From Aradus depressus (lineage: Eukaryota; Arthropoda; Insecta; Hemiptera; Aradidae): 64,000 bases of DNA. The notes under the pieces are model-generated. The model did not search any database, was not told the DNA's origin, and worked only from the letters and a program-made list of their open reading frames with translations. The stretch is taken from the NCBI GenBank assembly GCA_963662175.1, contig OY759227.1:7596501-7660500 (forward strand), written 5' to 3'. Positions within the stretch are counted from its first letter, which is position 1. The number at the start of each line of letters is the position of its first letter. The translations under genes were made by a program, and so were the position numbers. This document shows, piece by piece, positions 33,746 to 45,444 of the stretch.

Positions 33746-34832
33746 ATTTACTGCTTTCATGCACCAAGGAAAGATTTACCAATTTTGTAGAGTCCCATTT
33801 GGACTGTCAATCTCCTTAGCTGCTCTTAGTAGAGCAATGCAGTTCGTTATAAGCCAATTTTACAGTAAAATACATCTATATGTCGACGACCTCTTATGCT
33901 TATCAGAATCCATAGAAGAACATTTAAATTTATTAGAATCCCTTTTTCTGGCCCTAAAGAAGCATGGTGTAACAATTAATATAAAGAAGTCAAATTTTTT
34001 TAAAAAAGAAGTAAATTACGTGGGTTTTATATTAACTCTGGAAGGTATCAAACCTCAACCGGAAAAAATAGAAAGCATAAAAAAATTTCCAATTCCAAAG
34101 AATGTTTCTGAGTTGAAGGGTTTTATTGGGCTCACCTACTACTATCAAAGGTTCACGAAGGCATACGGTGAGCAGATTAGTAGGTTGTCTCATTTGTTAA
34201 GAAAAGGGATAAAGTGGCAATGGGGGAAAAGGGAAACCGACATTTTTAATGACGTTAAGGGAATTTTTTTTTTAGAAAATGTCATGCTACACCATCCAGA
34301 CTTTACCAGACTGTTTTACTTACAGACGGACGCTAGTGGATATGCCATTGCTGCTCAACTGTATCAAAGAGACCATGCAGGCATAGTGGGAGTGGTCGCG
34401 TATGCCAGCAGGGTCCTAAGAGCAGCAGAGAGAGCGTACACCACGACTGAACAGGAACTTTTAGCTGTGGTATGGAGTGTCCAAAAGTTCGAGACTTATT
34501 TGGCGGGCAGGAAGTTTATAATAGAAACTGACCATAAAGCCTTGACTTTTATTAAAAGTTGTAAGAACACGACCAGCCGACTTCTGAGGTGGTGTCTGCT
34601 CTTACAACAATATAACTTCGAAATTACTCACATTAGTGGAAAGACAAATGTGGTAACAGATACACTTTCTAGACAAATTGGTACAGATAACGAATGTAAT
34701 CAATTACATAAGAATCAAGAAATACAAATAAACAATATATTTAAAAACGTACAGCATCATCCAATAAATAAATTAATACAGTCATTTCACAAGGAATACA
34801 CAGAACAGGATGTGCCCACCAGTTACACATAG
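33746..34832 (+). pseudogene. pol: Reverse transcriptase C-half and RNase H (B3)
   Basis: The open stretch from about 33759 reads VPFGLSISLAALSRAMQFVI, then LYVDDLLCLSES with the catalytic YVDD, then the thumb-region segment VNYVGFILTLEGIKPQPEKI and FIGLTYYYQRF. RNase H follows with FYLQTDASGYAIAAQLYQ, ERAYTTTEQELLAVVWSV and ETDHKALTF (D, E and D positions kept). It copies RNA into DNA and removes the template. The frame is intact here, but it is cut off from its N-half by the LINE. Confidence 0.8.
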
Positions 34833-36049
34833 AATTAATTGATCATCCTGACACTATCATTGAATACAAAACACTAAAATATAAATACAGTAACAGGGTA
34901 ATCTTAACACAAAAACAAAGCAAACCTTTTCGAATACTTGTACCAACCAAATTAACATCACAGTTCATTGAATTAATACACAACACATATTATCATATTG
35001 GCATACAGAAACTTTCCCAGCTTATCAACATACACTACCACATTGCCTACCTCATGGATGAGATCAGTAACATCTTGCGGACCTGTCACAGCTGCCAGCT
35101 AAATTAGATCCCGAACAGGACCTACTACTCAAAATACCATTGGATAGAAACCAAGGGACCACTGGAATTGGTTAGTATTGATTTCATGGGACCTTTACCG
35201 AGGGGTAGAAGGGGTGTAAAATATATCGTGGTCATGATTGACAATTTTTCAAAATTTGTTAGGCTTTATGATATAAGAAAGGCGACTACGCGGGCTGCAT
35301 TGAGGTGTGTTGACAAGTACATAAAGGACGTAGGAAAACCGACGAAAATGCTGATGGACCACGGAACTCAGTTCACCAGCCAGTTATGGCAACAGACATT
35401 AGAGAGACTGGACATCAAATATGTGTATGCCTCCATCAGACATCCCCAAAGTAACCTCAGTGAACGGACGAACCGAGACTTGGGGAACTACTTACGGACT
35501 GTATTGACTGACCGACACACAAATTGGCCCAACCATTTAAAAGACATAGAGTTTATTATCAATAACACTTTCCAGATGACAACAAAAGCCTATCCTTGTA
35601 AGGTAATGTTAGAGACCCAACATAGGACGCCGTGGTCCAACTGGTACCAACGAACTGTGGACAAAGACAGTGAACGGACGTAAGTTACGGACGACACACA
35701 CCTTAATGACGGGTATTTACGAAGATTAAGGGAAAGGCTGTTTGACAATATTAAAATCGCGGGGGAAAAACACGCGCAGGAATTTGACAATAGTCATACA
35801 ATTTATAAATTTCAGGTGGGAGATTTAGTACTGGTAAAATCGTTGAGAACATTGAACCAAACTCTGACTCAAGCAACAAAATTCCGAAATATATATGAAG
35901 GGCCGTACAGGATCAAAATTAGTTATGGGGACACAACATACTTACTTACAGACCCAGACAACTTGGACAAAGACAGAGGAAAATTTCATTCGACGCTAAT
36001 AAAGCCATATTTTAAGAAAAAGGGGGGGAATAGTTCATTAGGGATCTGA
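34833..36049 (+). pseudogene. pol: Integrase of element B3
   Basis: After the stop at 34830 the zinc-binding HHCC domain is readable (HNTYYHIGIQKL ... CHSCQ) with a stop near 35103. The frame 35168-35683 holds the DDE core: VSIDFMGPL, LMDHGTQFTS and SNLSERTNRDL. After another break, 35816-36049 gives the GPY/F module (VGDLVLVKSL, NIYEGPYRIKISYG, STLIKPYFKKK). It would insert the DNA copy. Frameshifts near 35680 and 34830 inactivate it. The C-terminus overlaps the start of the non-coding 3' region. Confidence 0.75.
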
Positions 36050-36751
36050 ACCAAATTGAAGTATTGAAGGTATAGCAGAGTGGACAGACAAGCCAACTAT
36101 TCAACTAGACAGATGATTATGAACGAACATAATATGGAAGAAGATCGACTTTTTTTTATTATATTTTTTTGTAGAAAATTGTTGAAAGATTAAAATCAGC
36201 AGGCTGAGAGATGCATAGATCTCTTTGGAGACATGACGAACTTCCTGAAGCCGAGTCAAGGGGACAGATTTTCTGTTTCGGAACTGTTCAGCTAGGATAC
36301 CGGACGTGACTAAATCATAATAATATTATAAATTAGAAAGACGAACGAAACTATTTAGAAGCCTTGAAAGGATAATATATTTTATAAATTGTATGTAAGC
36401 ATAAATTATTAAATTTTTGTTATTATAAATTCTACTAGTTCGACAAATTTATTTATTACTTTGAGTAACATTTTTTTTACGTAAATTTTTTTTAATAGAG
36501 AGAGAGTAGATGAGAATGGGAAGAGTTGTAGGAGCACATTATATAACTTTAGGAATAGGAACAAACGAAGGGTAATATTAATTAGAGAAGTTTGAATTCA
36601 ATTGCTGATGACATTCTTTTAGACGTCGGGATTATATAGATTTGTTTTGGGAGATATTATTTGTAATCGTAGTAAGAGCTAGTATTAATTGGAGATTTAT
36701 ATTTTTTTGATCTGTGGAAGATTTTTTTTGTGTCGACTAGAAAGAACTAGC

Positions 36752-36793
<42 letters not shown>

Positions 36794-37008
36794 ATTTATG
36801 ATGTAGTGTTGGTTGCCTACCTGAGATAGGAGGAACCGTAGTTTTGCTACGTCGACGATGAAGTTATTATTCTTAGGGAGTTTTTACTTAGGGAAGTAAA
36901 TTGAATTGAAATATATGTGAGATACATTTTTTTTAGTTAGGAAGTATGAAGGACGTCTCAAAGAATTTTATACCTCAAAAAAACAAAAAAAAAACAAGTA
37001 TTATATAT
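36050..37008 (+). other. Element B3 3' internal non-coding region, part 1
   Basis: It follows 21530-22270 and 24826-25700 in order. It includes a longer TA run (36753-36790) at the place where B1 received B2, and GGTTGCCTACCTGAGATAGG at about 36814. Confidence 0.6.
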
Positions 37009-37936
37009 TGAGATGATCTTACCTCATATCATTAAATTGAGATATACCCGGCGCAGTTCACCATACATTGAAGATGATCTTACTTGGGGTCTTTAAAACT
37101 TTTATTATTTAATATGAAAATGAATTTACTTTTGGGGCTAAAGTGCGTAATCAGAAGGTCAGCTAGGCTATAGAGAGTTCAGAGAACAATTTATAAGACA
37201 ACATACATTTATTAAAACAATCATTGACCAATATAATAGTGAGGCGTCCCTCAAAGAATCGAACATCTGGAATAAATTATCAATAAAACATGAAACAAAT
37301 TTATATGATCTTAAATATCCTTGTACCCCCCGCAATATGAAGATGTCTATTGATGATCCGCCAACAATTCGTCTCGATGTCGGAGAAAAATGTAAAATAA
37401 ATGGTTGCGTTACCTTTAAAAGTCTTCTATTTTCAAACCACACTCCAGCCTGCCGTCTCTCATCCAGAATTCACGAAGAGGTGAGGAACTTCCAGTCCCT
37501 TGGAAATAGACAGCGGGGATGCTCTCCCTCCAACAGCTAAAACGAGAGTCTTCTGTCTCCTACGGCACCGGCTCGGGAAATGTCTACCTGACACGGCAGC
37601 TCCAACCAAAGAAGTGTCTGTCTCCTCCGACAGCTCAACTAGTAGTCTGCCTAACACGGCAGCGGTAACTCGAACGTCTGCCTTCTCCGGCAGCTGAACT
37701 AGAAGGTCTGTCTCCTGCGGCCACTCAACCAGGAATAGTCTCTCTTCTCCGACGGCTCAACTATCAAGTGTCTCCGCCTACCTCGGCCACTAAAACGTGA
37801 ATGTCTATCTTCTCCGACACAGGAGCGGACTTGAATTTTCATCCCCTCCAGTTTATGTATCTTCCAACTAGTGCGCTACTCGTGGTCGCTCTCAGAACTA
37901 TATTTACCACTAGGTCTCTGATATTCAATATATCAC
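37009..37936. mobile_element. Insert with hairpin repeats in a TATAT site
   Basis: The sequence between ACAAGTATTATATAT and AATATATTAAATAAATT is absent at the same place in B2 (25690-25705), so it is an insertion of about 0.93 kb. It ends in TATTCAATATATCAC. Its last third carries the hairpin array. No transposase is seen, and the class is unknown. Confidence 0.6.
37495..37840 (+). repeat. Degenerate ~40 bp hairpin repeat array
   Basis: Units of the form GTCTG(T/C)CT(T/C)CTCCG(A/G)CAGCTCAACTAG recur about seven to eight times with drift. Most contain a small inverted repeat such as CTGCCTTCTCCGGCAG. The array is much more GC-rich than its flanks. Confidence 0.6.
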
Positions 37937-38737
37937 AATATATTAAATAAATTAAATTTGTATTTCTTATTACCCGGCGTGAGACCTAATTTAGATTGTT
38001 AAGTAATATTTTGGAAGTGTGATGAAGTAAAACCGAAGGATTTATTTAAATTTTATTTCAAGTAAATTTTTTTATATACAATCTTTTTATATAGGTAATT
38101 ATTTTGAATACGTACAATTGTATATTGATGGTAAAGGCGGAAAGTAAAATAATTGTCAATTTCTTAAATCTATATGCAACATGATTATTTCCAAACTTGA
38201 TTTCATGACTATGTCTGATCCTGTAAATATGTAAAAATTTAGTATTATATTTTTTTTTATGTTCAATTAGTTTCAATTTTTATAAATTTAAGTTAACATT
38301 TTCTTTAGGTTAAGGATTAATTGTAAATTTTTAGATTAATATTTGTTTTTTTTTATTAGAAATTAAGTACGTATATATATATATAAGTTTAATAATTGTA
38401 AATAGTAATTAAAAAATAAAAAATGGGCATATATGTATAAAAAGAGCGTCGAATTGGGCATATAAAAAAAAATAAATCAGTGAGTGTAAGTGAGAGAGAG
38501 ACTTCGATATATCGTTGAGCAATGAGTTGAAGACACCAAGGAGCCAGCCAACATGTGCGTTCGAGGAGGAAGCTAATCTACCTGTGTATTGGAGGAGGAG
38601 CCTATCATGTGAATTGGAGGAAGACGTAAATCCATCTGTGTATTGAAGGAGGAAGCTTATCATGTGGATTCGAAGAAGAAGCTAAATCAACCTGTGTATT
38701 GGAAGAAATTAAATCTGAAAGAACTTATAAATGAATA
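37937..38737 (+). other. Element B3 3' internal region, part 2
   Basis: It parallels 25705-26460: ACCCGGCGTGAGACC, the spaced GGAGGA/CCTGTGTATTGGAGGAGG repeats at 38540-38700, and AAATCTGAAAGAACTTATA. It stops before the polypurine tract and 3' LTR expected from B2. Confidence 0.6.
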
Positions 38738-38784
38738 GGCCATGAATAGGTTTAAAATGAATAAAGATAGCGAAAACAAAATGT
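38738..38784 (+). repeat. 47-base duplicate of C gag sequence
   Basis: It is identical to 39527-39573, which encodes the segment before the zinc knuckles. It lies directly upstream of the partial LTR. Confidence 0.85.
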
Positions 38785-38824
38785 ATCAGTTCTAGATTGA
38801 CTGTCTACCAGTACGTTTCATTAC
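38785..38824 (+). repeat. Partial C LTR (3' half)
   Basis: ATCAGTTCTAGATTGACTGT onward to CATTACA matches the second half of the 80 bp C LTR, with two or three differences. The U3 part is missing. Confidence 0.75.
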
Positions 38825-38833
38825 ATGGCGCAG
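38825..38833 (+). promoter_or_regulatory. Primer-binding site of element C
   Basis: TGGCGCAGT starts immediately after the LTR end CATTACA. It is complementary to a tRNA 3' end ending in CCA and is the same as in the minus copy. Confidence 0.7.
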
Positions 38834-38948
38834 TCTAGGCTAATTAGTTAAAACAAAAAAAAAAAAAAATATTTATGTTTATTTTGAATTTTTGAGTTAG
38901 CTTAAAGAAAAGTTAAATTATTTTGGTTTTATTCTGAAAATTGTGAAC

Positions 38949-41900
38949 ATGGATAGCATTCTAAAGCCACCTGAAGAATTTAGTGGAAATGGGATTCAGT
39001 GGACTCATTGGAAGAAAACATTTTTGAGATATTTGGAGGCGATTGGAGCGGATGAGAAATTTGAAGACAAAAGGAAACGGGCAATTCTACTGCACCTGGT
39101 GGGTACTGACGCCATTGATATCTATGAAAGTTTTCAAGTGAACGAAAATAAAGTCACGCTTAGTGACATTTTGAAATGTTTTGATGACTATTATATTCCA
39201 CAAAAAAATGACTCATTTGAGCGATATAAATTTTTTAATAGAAGGCAGCTGGAAGGTGAGTCATTTGAAAATTTTTTAAAAGATATTAAATTATTAAGTC
39301 GGACATGTAATTTTCAGTGTGAAAAATGTAATTGTAATCACCTGTTAAATTCATTAGTTAGAGATCAGCTGGTTAATGGCATTTTAAATTCGGACATAAA
39401 AGGTCGTCTACTGAGAACAAAAAATTTAGATTTGCCAACAGCTGTCGAAATTATTAGGTCAGCAGAGGTAACCATGGCGAGACTGCAGGAAATGAGTGAG
39501 GAATCAGAAAAAGTAGTTCAGAAGGTGGCCATGAATAGGTTTAAAATGAATAAAGATAGCGAAAACAAAATGTCTTGTTCACGATGTGGGTCGTATCATA
39601 AAATAGATGCTTGTCCAGCCAAAGGGAAGACATGCTTCAAGTGCAGAAAGTTGAACCATTTTGCACAGGTTTGTAGATTTATTAAAAATTGCCGTGAAGT
39701 TGTAACAGATGACGTTAATTCAAAGAATAATTTTGAAATTCAACAAGATAACAATAGCTTTTTGATCAACACCATTATGAATAAAAGTAGAGATAATGAA
39801 TGGAATGCAAACTTTCTAATAGAATATAAGAAAAAGGTAACTTTTAAGTTGGACACAGGAGCAGAAGTTAACCTTTTACCTTATTCGATATATCGATGTA
39901 TCGGGTCTGATTCAGGAGTGGAGAGAACCAACTCTAGACTTACTACATACACAGGTGATGTTATACCTGTACTCGGCAAATGTCGGCTCAAACTAAAAGG
40001 ATACGATAAAGTAAAAAATGTGGAATTTCACATTGTTAATTTAACAACTTCACCTATATTAGGTTTACAAGCTTGCCAAGATTTTGAGCTTATCAAAAGA
40101 TTAAACGAGGTAAAACTGAACAAGGATTATATATTTGAAAATTTTAAAACCTGTTTTGACGGCTTAGGAAAAATTGCTGGAAATTATCGAATCGTAATAG
40201 ATCGGAATATTAACCCAGTGGTGCAGCCAAATCGAAGGATACCTTTCTCGCTTTTAAGTAAAGTTAAAGATGAATTGGATAGGTTAGAGAAGCTGAGGGT
40301 AATAGACAAGGTTGATTATCCTACTGATTGGGTAAGTTCGCTAGTGATCGCCTCGAAGAAGAATGGTGTACTTCGGCTCTGTATAGATCCTAGAGAATTG
40401 AATAAAGCTATCAAGCGGGAGCATTTTCCTCTCCCCACTTTGGATGATTTTGCTCACCGAATAAAAGGTGCAAAATATTTTAGTGTACTTGATGCAGCTA
40501 ATGGATTTTGGCAAATTCAACTAGACGAAGAAAGCTCTAACTTATGTACGTTTAATTCTCCATGGGGAAGATATAGATTTTTACGGTTGCCTTTTGGACT
40601 TCGTACGGCTCCTGAAGTTTTTCATAAGAAGTTTGGGGAAAATTTTGAGGGCCTCGAAGGCGTCATGCACTATATTGACGACTTATTGGTTTGGGGTAGA
40701 ACCCACGAAGAACATAACTCTAGGCTAATTAGAGTCTTGGAGAGAGCCATGGAAAGAAATGTTAAATTTAACTTGGAAAAAACGATCATTGGTACGCAAG
40801 AAATTAAGTACCTTGGTCATACATTCACGCCAGAGGGGTATCTGCCTGCGGAAGATAAAATCAGAGCTGTTGAAAGCATGCCAAGACCTAACAATGTGAA
40901 GCGGTTTTTAGGAATGGTGACGTACCTTGGACGGTTCCTACAGAACCTTTCAGAAATAACCAGCCCACTTCGGTCTCTGCTAGAGAAGGATTCGGAATGG
41001 GTATGGACTGAGGACCAGACACAGGCTTTCAACCGCATTAAAGGTTCACTTTGTAAAATTCCTAAGTTAAAATATTTTGATACTTCTAGACCTGTAAAAC
41101 TTTCAGTGGACGCTTCAAAAAATGGGCTGGGGGCAGCCATTCTGCAGGATTCTAGACCTATAGAATTCGCATCTCGTTCACTGTCTGATGCCGAGTGTCG
41201 ATATGCCCAAATAGAGAAGGAGCTTCTAGCTGTTGTTTATGGTTGTCAGAAATTTTGTCAATACGTCTATGGCCGAAAATTTATTGTGGAAACAGATCAT
41301 AAACCCCTGGTCAGTATAGTTACAAAACCATTCGGTGCTACTTCCCCGAGGATTCAAAGGATGATGTTAAAATTATTAAATTTTGATTTTGAGCTGGTCT
41401 ATGTGCCAGGAAAAGAGCTCTACTTGGCTGACGCGCTGTCTCGGGCACCCCTCAGTGGACCAGATCAGGCCGGCTCTATCGAGCAAGATTTAGAAGCTCA
41501 GGTTTTTTTGGTTACCAAGACACTTCCCTTCGAGGATAGTTTAATAGATTTAATTGTTACTAAAAGTCAGGAAGATAAAGAAATTGTCGGTTTAAAGAAT
41601 TGCATCGCTAACGGGTGGCCAGAAAACAGAAATGAGTTGGGTCCTTTAATACGACCATATTATACTTTTAAGGACGACATAACAGTGAGCAGAGAGGGTT
41701 TGTACATTAAATCTAACCAGATAATAATACCCAAGGATCTGAGGACATGCCTGTTAAGGAAAATTCACTATGGTCATCAAGGGATTGAGAGATGTAAGCA
41801 GCGAGCTCGAGAGGTGATGTTTTGGCCAGGAATGAATAACGAAATAGAAAATTACGTTCGAAACTGCTACGTCTGCGCTCGATATCAGAATTCTAGCTGC

Positions 41901-41955
41901 AAAGAACCTATGTTGCCGCATGACCTACCAACTAGCCCTTGGGAAAAGGTTGCTA

Positions 41956-41959
<4 letters not shown>
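38949..41959 (+). pseudogene. pol: Gag-Pol polyprotein of element C (plus copy)
   Basis: From the ATG at 38949 the frame is open for about 1,000 codons, to the poly-T tract. Domains in order: Gag capsid-like (residues 1-190), two zinc knuckles (CSRCGSYHKIDAC, CFKCRKLNHFAQVC), aspartic protease (FKLDTGAEVNLLP), reverse transcriptase (FSVLDAANGFWQI, LPFGLRTAPEVF, YIDDLLVW), RNase H (LSVDASKNGLGAA, EKELLAVVYG, ETDHKPL), and the integrase HHCC zinc domain (HYGHQGIERC ... CYVCARYQ). It breaks at EKVATD, just at the first integrase Asp. The poly-Phe that follows in frame is an artefact of the T run. Compared with the minus copy, the coding stretch itself has no stop. Confidence 0.85.

Positions 41960-42043
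<84 letters not shown>
41960..42043. repeat. Poly-T tract at the C pol/LTR join
   Basis: Eighty-four uninterrupted T follow the pol fragment. On the opposite strand it is a poly(A) directly after the LTR. The right-arm counterpart (57284-57383) is A-rich with scattered T. Confidence 0.9.
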
Positions 42044-42044
<1 letters not shown>

Positions 42045-42103
42045 ACAGTCAATCTAGAACTGATTTATTCTAATATAACATATGTTTATACATATTCATC
42101 ACA
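42044..42103 (-). repeat. C LTR cut at its poly(A) site, left arm
   Basis: Sixty bases match the C LTR in reverse, TGTGATG to GACTGTC on the minus strand, and lack the last 20 bases. AATAAA is at 42064-42069 on the minus strand, 20 bases from the poly(A). Confidence 0.85.
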
Positions 42104-44270
42104 CCACCCAATTTTCTGCTCTCTACTTCTAAAACCTTTTACTCATATATACCCGCCCATACACGCGGAGTAATCTTTAGATCTAGATGTAGCTTTCCAG
42201 GGGTCTCATGGATACATTCTTAGGCTAACATGCAGTATATTTAACTTACGTTATGTTACATGCTGAGTTTTGTGTACCTAGCGGCCAAAACAATTTCTTT
42301 CTCCTTCCACCAACCAACCTCTACTGTAATTGCTCTCATAACCTTCTGAAATCCCCGCACAATTCTGACAACGACCAATCCATCCCAATATTCTACTCTC
42401 CACTTCTACTTCCCCAACATCATATCAAGTCAGAACCCTACAAGTGTAGACTACTGCCCCGTCAACATTTCTTTCTCATTCAAACCACTTCTATCCCACC
42501 TTTCACTCAGACATACCTACACACTTGCATCACCCAAGAGATTTTCTTCATCATCGTCCAGCCAGTATCAGTTTTATTTTTAGCCTTTTCTTTTGCATGT
42601 CCCAAAACCATTCACCCAACTCCTCTTCACTCATAACACTACAACCTATTCGATATTCATACTTCCGATCCTCTGATCCTAGGACCCCGATATACGCCAG
42701 GCCTTCATTTACACCATATTTTACACAAATTTAAATGCTTTTCCTTACCTAAACCACCAGGTCAACATCCACAGTTCTCGTCGATATTTAGATTCGCATT
42801 TCCAATATTACTTTACCATCACTATTTTTACGATTAATAACCTACAATCTAGCAGGAACTTAAATCACACAGACAGCTCCCTGCACAACACTACTCCGGA
42901 TATATTCAGTACCCACTCCCACACATCTGAGCACCAATAGAACTCTAACCTAGGACCCCTGCTGTGTAGGCTCACTCACATTGGTATCTGTCAACCCATC
43001 TTCATAACTGCAAAAGCCGGGAGTAATTTCATATTCAAGTATTTTTCCTAAGATTTCATACTGATGAAGGGAAGACTCTGGACCTCTTCATCACAAACGA
43101 AGTCAGTTAAGGAACTATTTTATAATACAACCTCAACGTACAAGAATCATATAAGGTGTGTCCATAGACTACAATAAGAGCTCTTATATAGCCATCCTAA
43201 GAAGAAGTCATTGAAAACTTTACCCACTGAGCCGGATAATTATTTATAATAGAGATACTAATATTTTTTTTGAATGGTAGGCCTTGTGTAACATTTCATT
43301 ATCAGAGATTAGCTGCGATGCACTTTTCTACAAATCAGAGACTATGCATATTTCCTACAATAGAATCCTTCCGAGAGATCCAATATATCGTCACGACACA
43401 ACACTTCACAAAAATTCGGAATTGATCACCTATCCCTATACACATCACTCAACTGCAACTTCCCCAAATCTAAACTTAGAAGTCGCTCAGACACATTTTT
43501 AAAAACCCAACACTCTTCTATATACTTCTTCTGCTAAATTCTTTCCCGATTTCCCTCTATAGTAAATCTTAAACTCTAAAGTAACCCCAACCCAAACACC
43601 ATTCCTATCAACCTAAACTTTTATTTTTCAGTCATCTTGCAGACAACCATAGATAGGTTTTTCTATAGGTGATATCACCAATATCCTACATGTATATATA
43701 TATATATATATATTTTTTTTTTTTTCTATAGTTCCTATCACATTACGCCCCCAACATTTTTTACAACTAACACTCAACCGTTCCCCAATTAATATTATAA
43801 CGCAGCCCTCACGCCCATACCCCATTGTATTTATTTTTAAAGTCCCAAGCCATTCGTCTCATATACATCACAGTTCCCATCGGTATTTGAGAACCCGTAT
43901 ATTAGTATTATTGTTCCATCCTCATCCACATCTCATGGACCCCACAATTCAGCCCTCCTTCCCCGTATATATGGTATTGAGAGCCAAAACACTTACGATG
44001 ACCCCATACAACAGTTATTTTACCGATTCATCTTCATAGCCACAAAACCCGGGGATTATTTAATATTTTAGTATATTTATTTTTTCATTATTTGTCACAG
44101 GTTTTTTCCCTTACATACAACGCCTACTCCACTCACCTGTTTTTTCTTAAAGTCCTATAGATATCTTACATCCTTTCATATATTTCTTTTTTATTTAGTC
44201 ATATTATTTTATATTTCATGCAATTAATATTTATTTACATTTTTGAAAATTATGAAAATTTTGTAGCATA
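42104..44270. other. CT-rich arm block without a recognised gene
   Basis: The plus strand is rich in CTTC/CACC words (CCCAAC, CTTCTACTTCC), with no domain on either strand. Frames at 42253-42636 and 43284-43502 are conserved in the other arm only because the arms are near-identical, so they are not evidence for coding. A (TA)n/poly-T tract lies at 43693-43727. Diverged relatives of the words continue at 58546-59130. Confidence 0.5.
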
Positions 44271-44336
44271 TTCAAAAACATTTTTTTTTTGTGATGAATG
44301 TGACTGCGTAATAACTGTCGTGATTATAAGAAACTA

Positions 44337-44989
44337 ATGGTGGAACACACTCCCAGGATACACCCCCACTTGCCTCCAACGGAGAGAATTACATACAACT
44401 ACACACAGACTCTTCAGAGGATGATGTGGGTGAAAACTCCAGTTCATCACAAGAACAAACGGACTCTTTACTCCCTCGAGTCGGGTGAAGACGGAAGTGA
44501 ACGAATTCATTCAACAGAACACCGAAGAGTAGTATATGGTGATAAAAAACCAACAAAAAAGTTCAACCTTCTTAAACCCGTAAAAGACTTAATACCTCTG
44601 TCTAAGGAAAATATGACGTTTTTACGATTGGTCGGGTATAAAGTTGTGTCATCAACGTATAGATGTTAGATTTGAATTGTTCAAAGAGGGGTTCGGATAT
44701 CATTTTCATTACCGAAACCATCGGGGGTATAGATGGAATAAGAAAATCTGTTCGACATGAAAACACTCCCACTTTGTCATCATATAGGTTTATCTATTTA
44801 AAAGGTAGATTTTTTCAAGGAGAATGGGACAGCGACAGTTGCAGCAATATAAAAGCGTTTTTTCTTCAATTCCAGTGCTTCCTGGGTAATAACTCGGACT
44901 ATATTTTGAAGGATATATCAATAATGGGCATTAACATAATTGGGAATAGGTACACAGCATATCACAAACGAAAACAATATTGGAAATAA
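44337..44989 (+). pseudogene. Helix-turn-helix gene remnant, left arm
   Basis: It has the same sequence as the right-arm gene (47702-48387) but lacks its N-terminal 560 bases, including the DNA-binding domain. The deletion joins ATTATAAGAA to AACTAATGG with about two bases of microhomology. Two overlapping frames remain (44337-44669 and 44663-44989). The second (SDIIFITETIGGIDGIRKSV..., SSYRFIYLKGRF) belongs to no family I know. Confidence 0.55.
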
Positions 44990-45444
44990 TCAAATCGAAT
45001 GAAAAAATGTATAGCAGGATGTGTGAGGTTGAAGGCTTGGAGAGGCTATAAACGCACGCAGGTCGTATGAGTGAAGGTTTGGAGAGGTTATAGACGCCCG
45101 CAGACCAGTGTGATCACCCGCAGTTCTAAATGTTGAAAACACTGATTTGAGGAACAGTAGGAGAGTACAATGGTGTTAAGCATAGTAATATGCCTGTATT
45201 TTTGATTTGCAGGAAAGGGACATACCCCTCTTTATTCATGCTTTGTATCCAAAAGTATATATATATATATTTCAGTTTTCATTTGACTATATGCTTATAT
45301 CATCTCGTTTGTGAGAGCGGTTCTATACCTGCTGGCTAAGGTTCGTTTTGAGCACTGTCTTCGCGCACCCTCAAAATCTTGTTTCCTTGAACCAAATTCA
45401 TCTCAGTCAAATCAATTCAAATCCCTATTATACTGCACTCCCTG

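Larger units (their letters stand above)
27627..38737 (+). mobile_element. Element B3: long, decayed Gypsy gag-pol copy
   Basis: This copy has a 5' LTR (27627-28218), gag, protease, split reverse transcriptase, RNase H, integrase and the long 3' internal region. The 3' LTR is missing because the sequence changes to element C at about 38738. It carries a 1.1 kb LINE inside reverse transcriptase and a 0.9 kb insert at 37009-37936. All frames are broken several times, so it is dead, but it shows the full gene order of the family. Confidence 0.75.
38738..41959 (+). mobile_element. Element C, plus copy, 5' chimeric and 3' truncated
   Basis: This Gypsy element has a single gag-pol frame. The 5' end is odd: a 47-base piece of its own gag (38738-38784 = 39527-39573) is joined to the second half of the LTR. 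A primer site and the coding frame follow. The copy ends inside integrase at 41959, where a poly-T tract begins. Compared with the minus copy it lacks three codons after NNVK near 40900. Confidence 0.8.
41214..45444 (+). repeat. Left arm of the large palindrome
   Basis: In order: C pol (41214-41959), poly-T, partial C LTR (42044-42103), a CT-rich unassigned block (42104-44270) and the helix-turn-helix gene remnant (44337-44989), ending at CTGCACTCCCTGTA beside the satellite. The right arm has the same parts in reverse order and orientation at 47247-49098 and 55166-58132. Identity is very high, so the duplication is recent. Confidence 0.8.

Noticed and set aside
41960..42040. In-frame run of phenylalanine extending the C polyprotein
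   Set aside because: It is only translation of the poly-T tract after the truncated pol gene, and what follows is LTR and arm sequence in antisense.
42253..42636. Conserved reading frame in the palindrome arms as a gene
   Set aside because: Its conservation is fully explained by the near-identity of the recent arms. It has no domain and a CT-biased composition.
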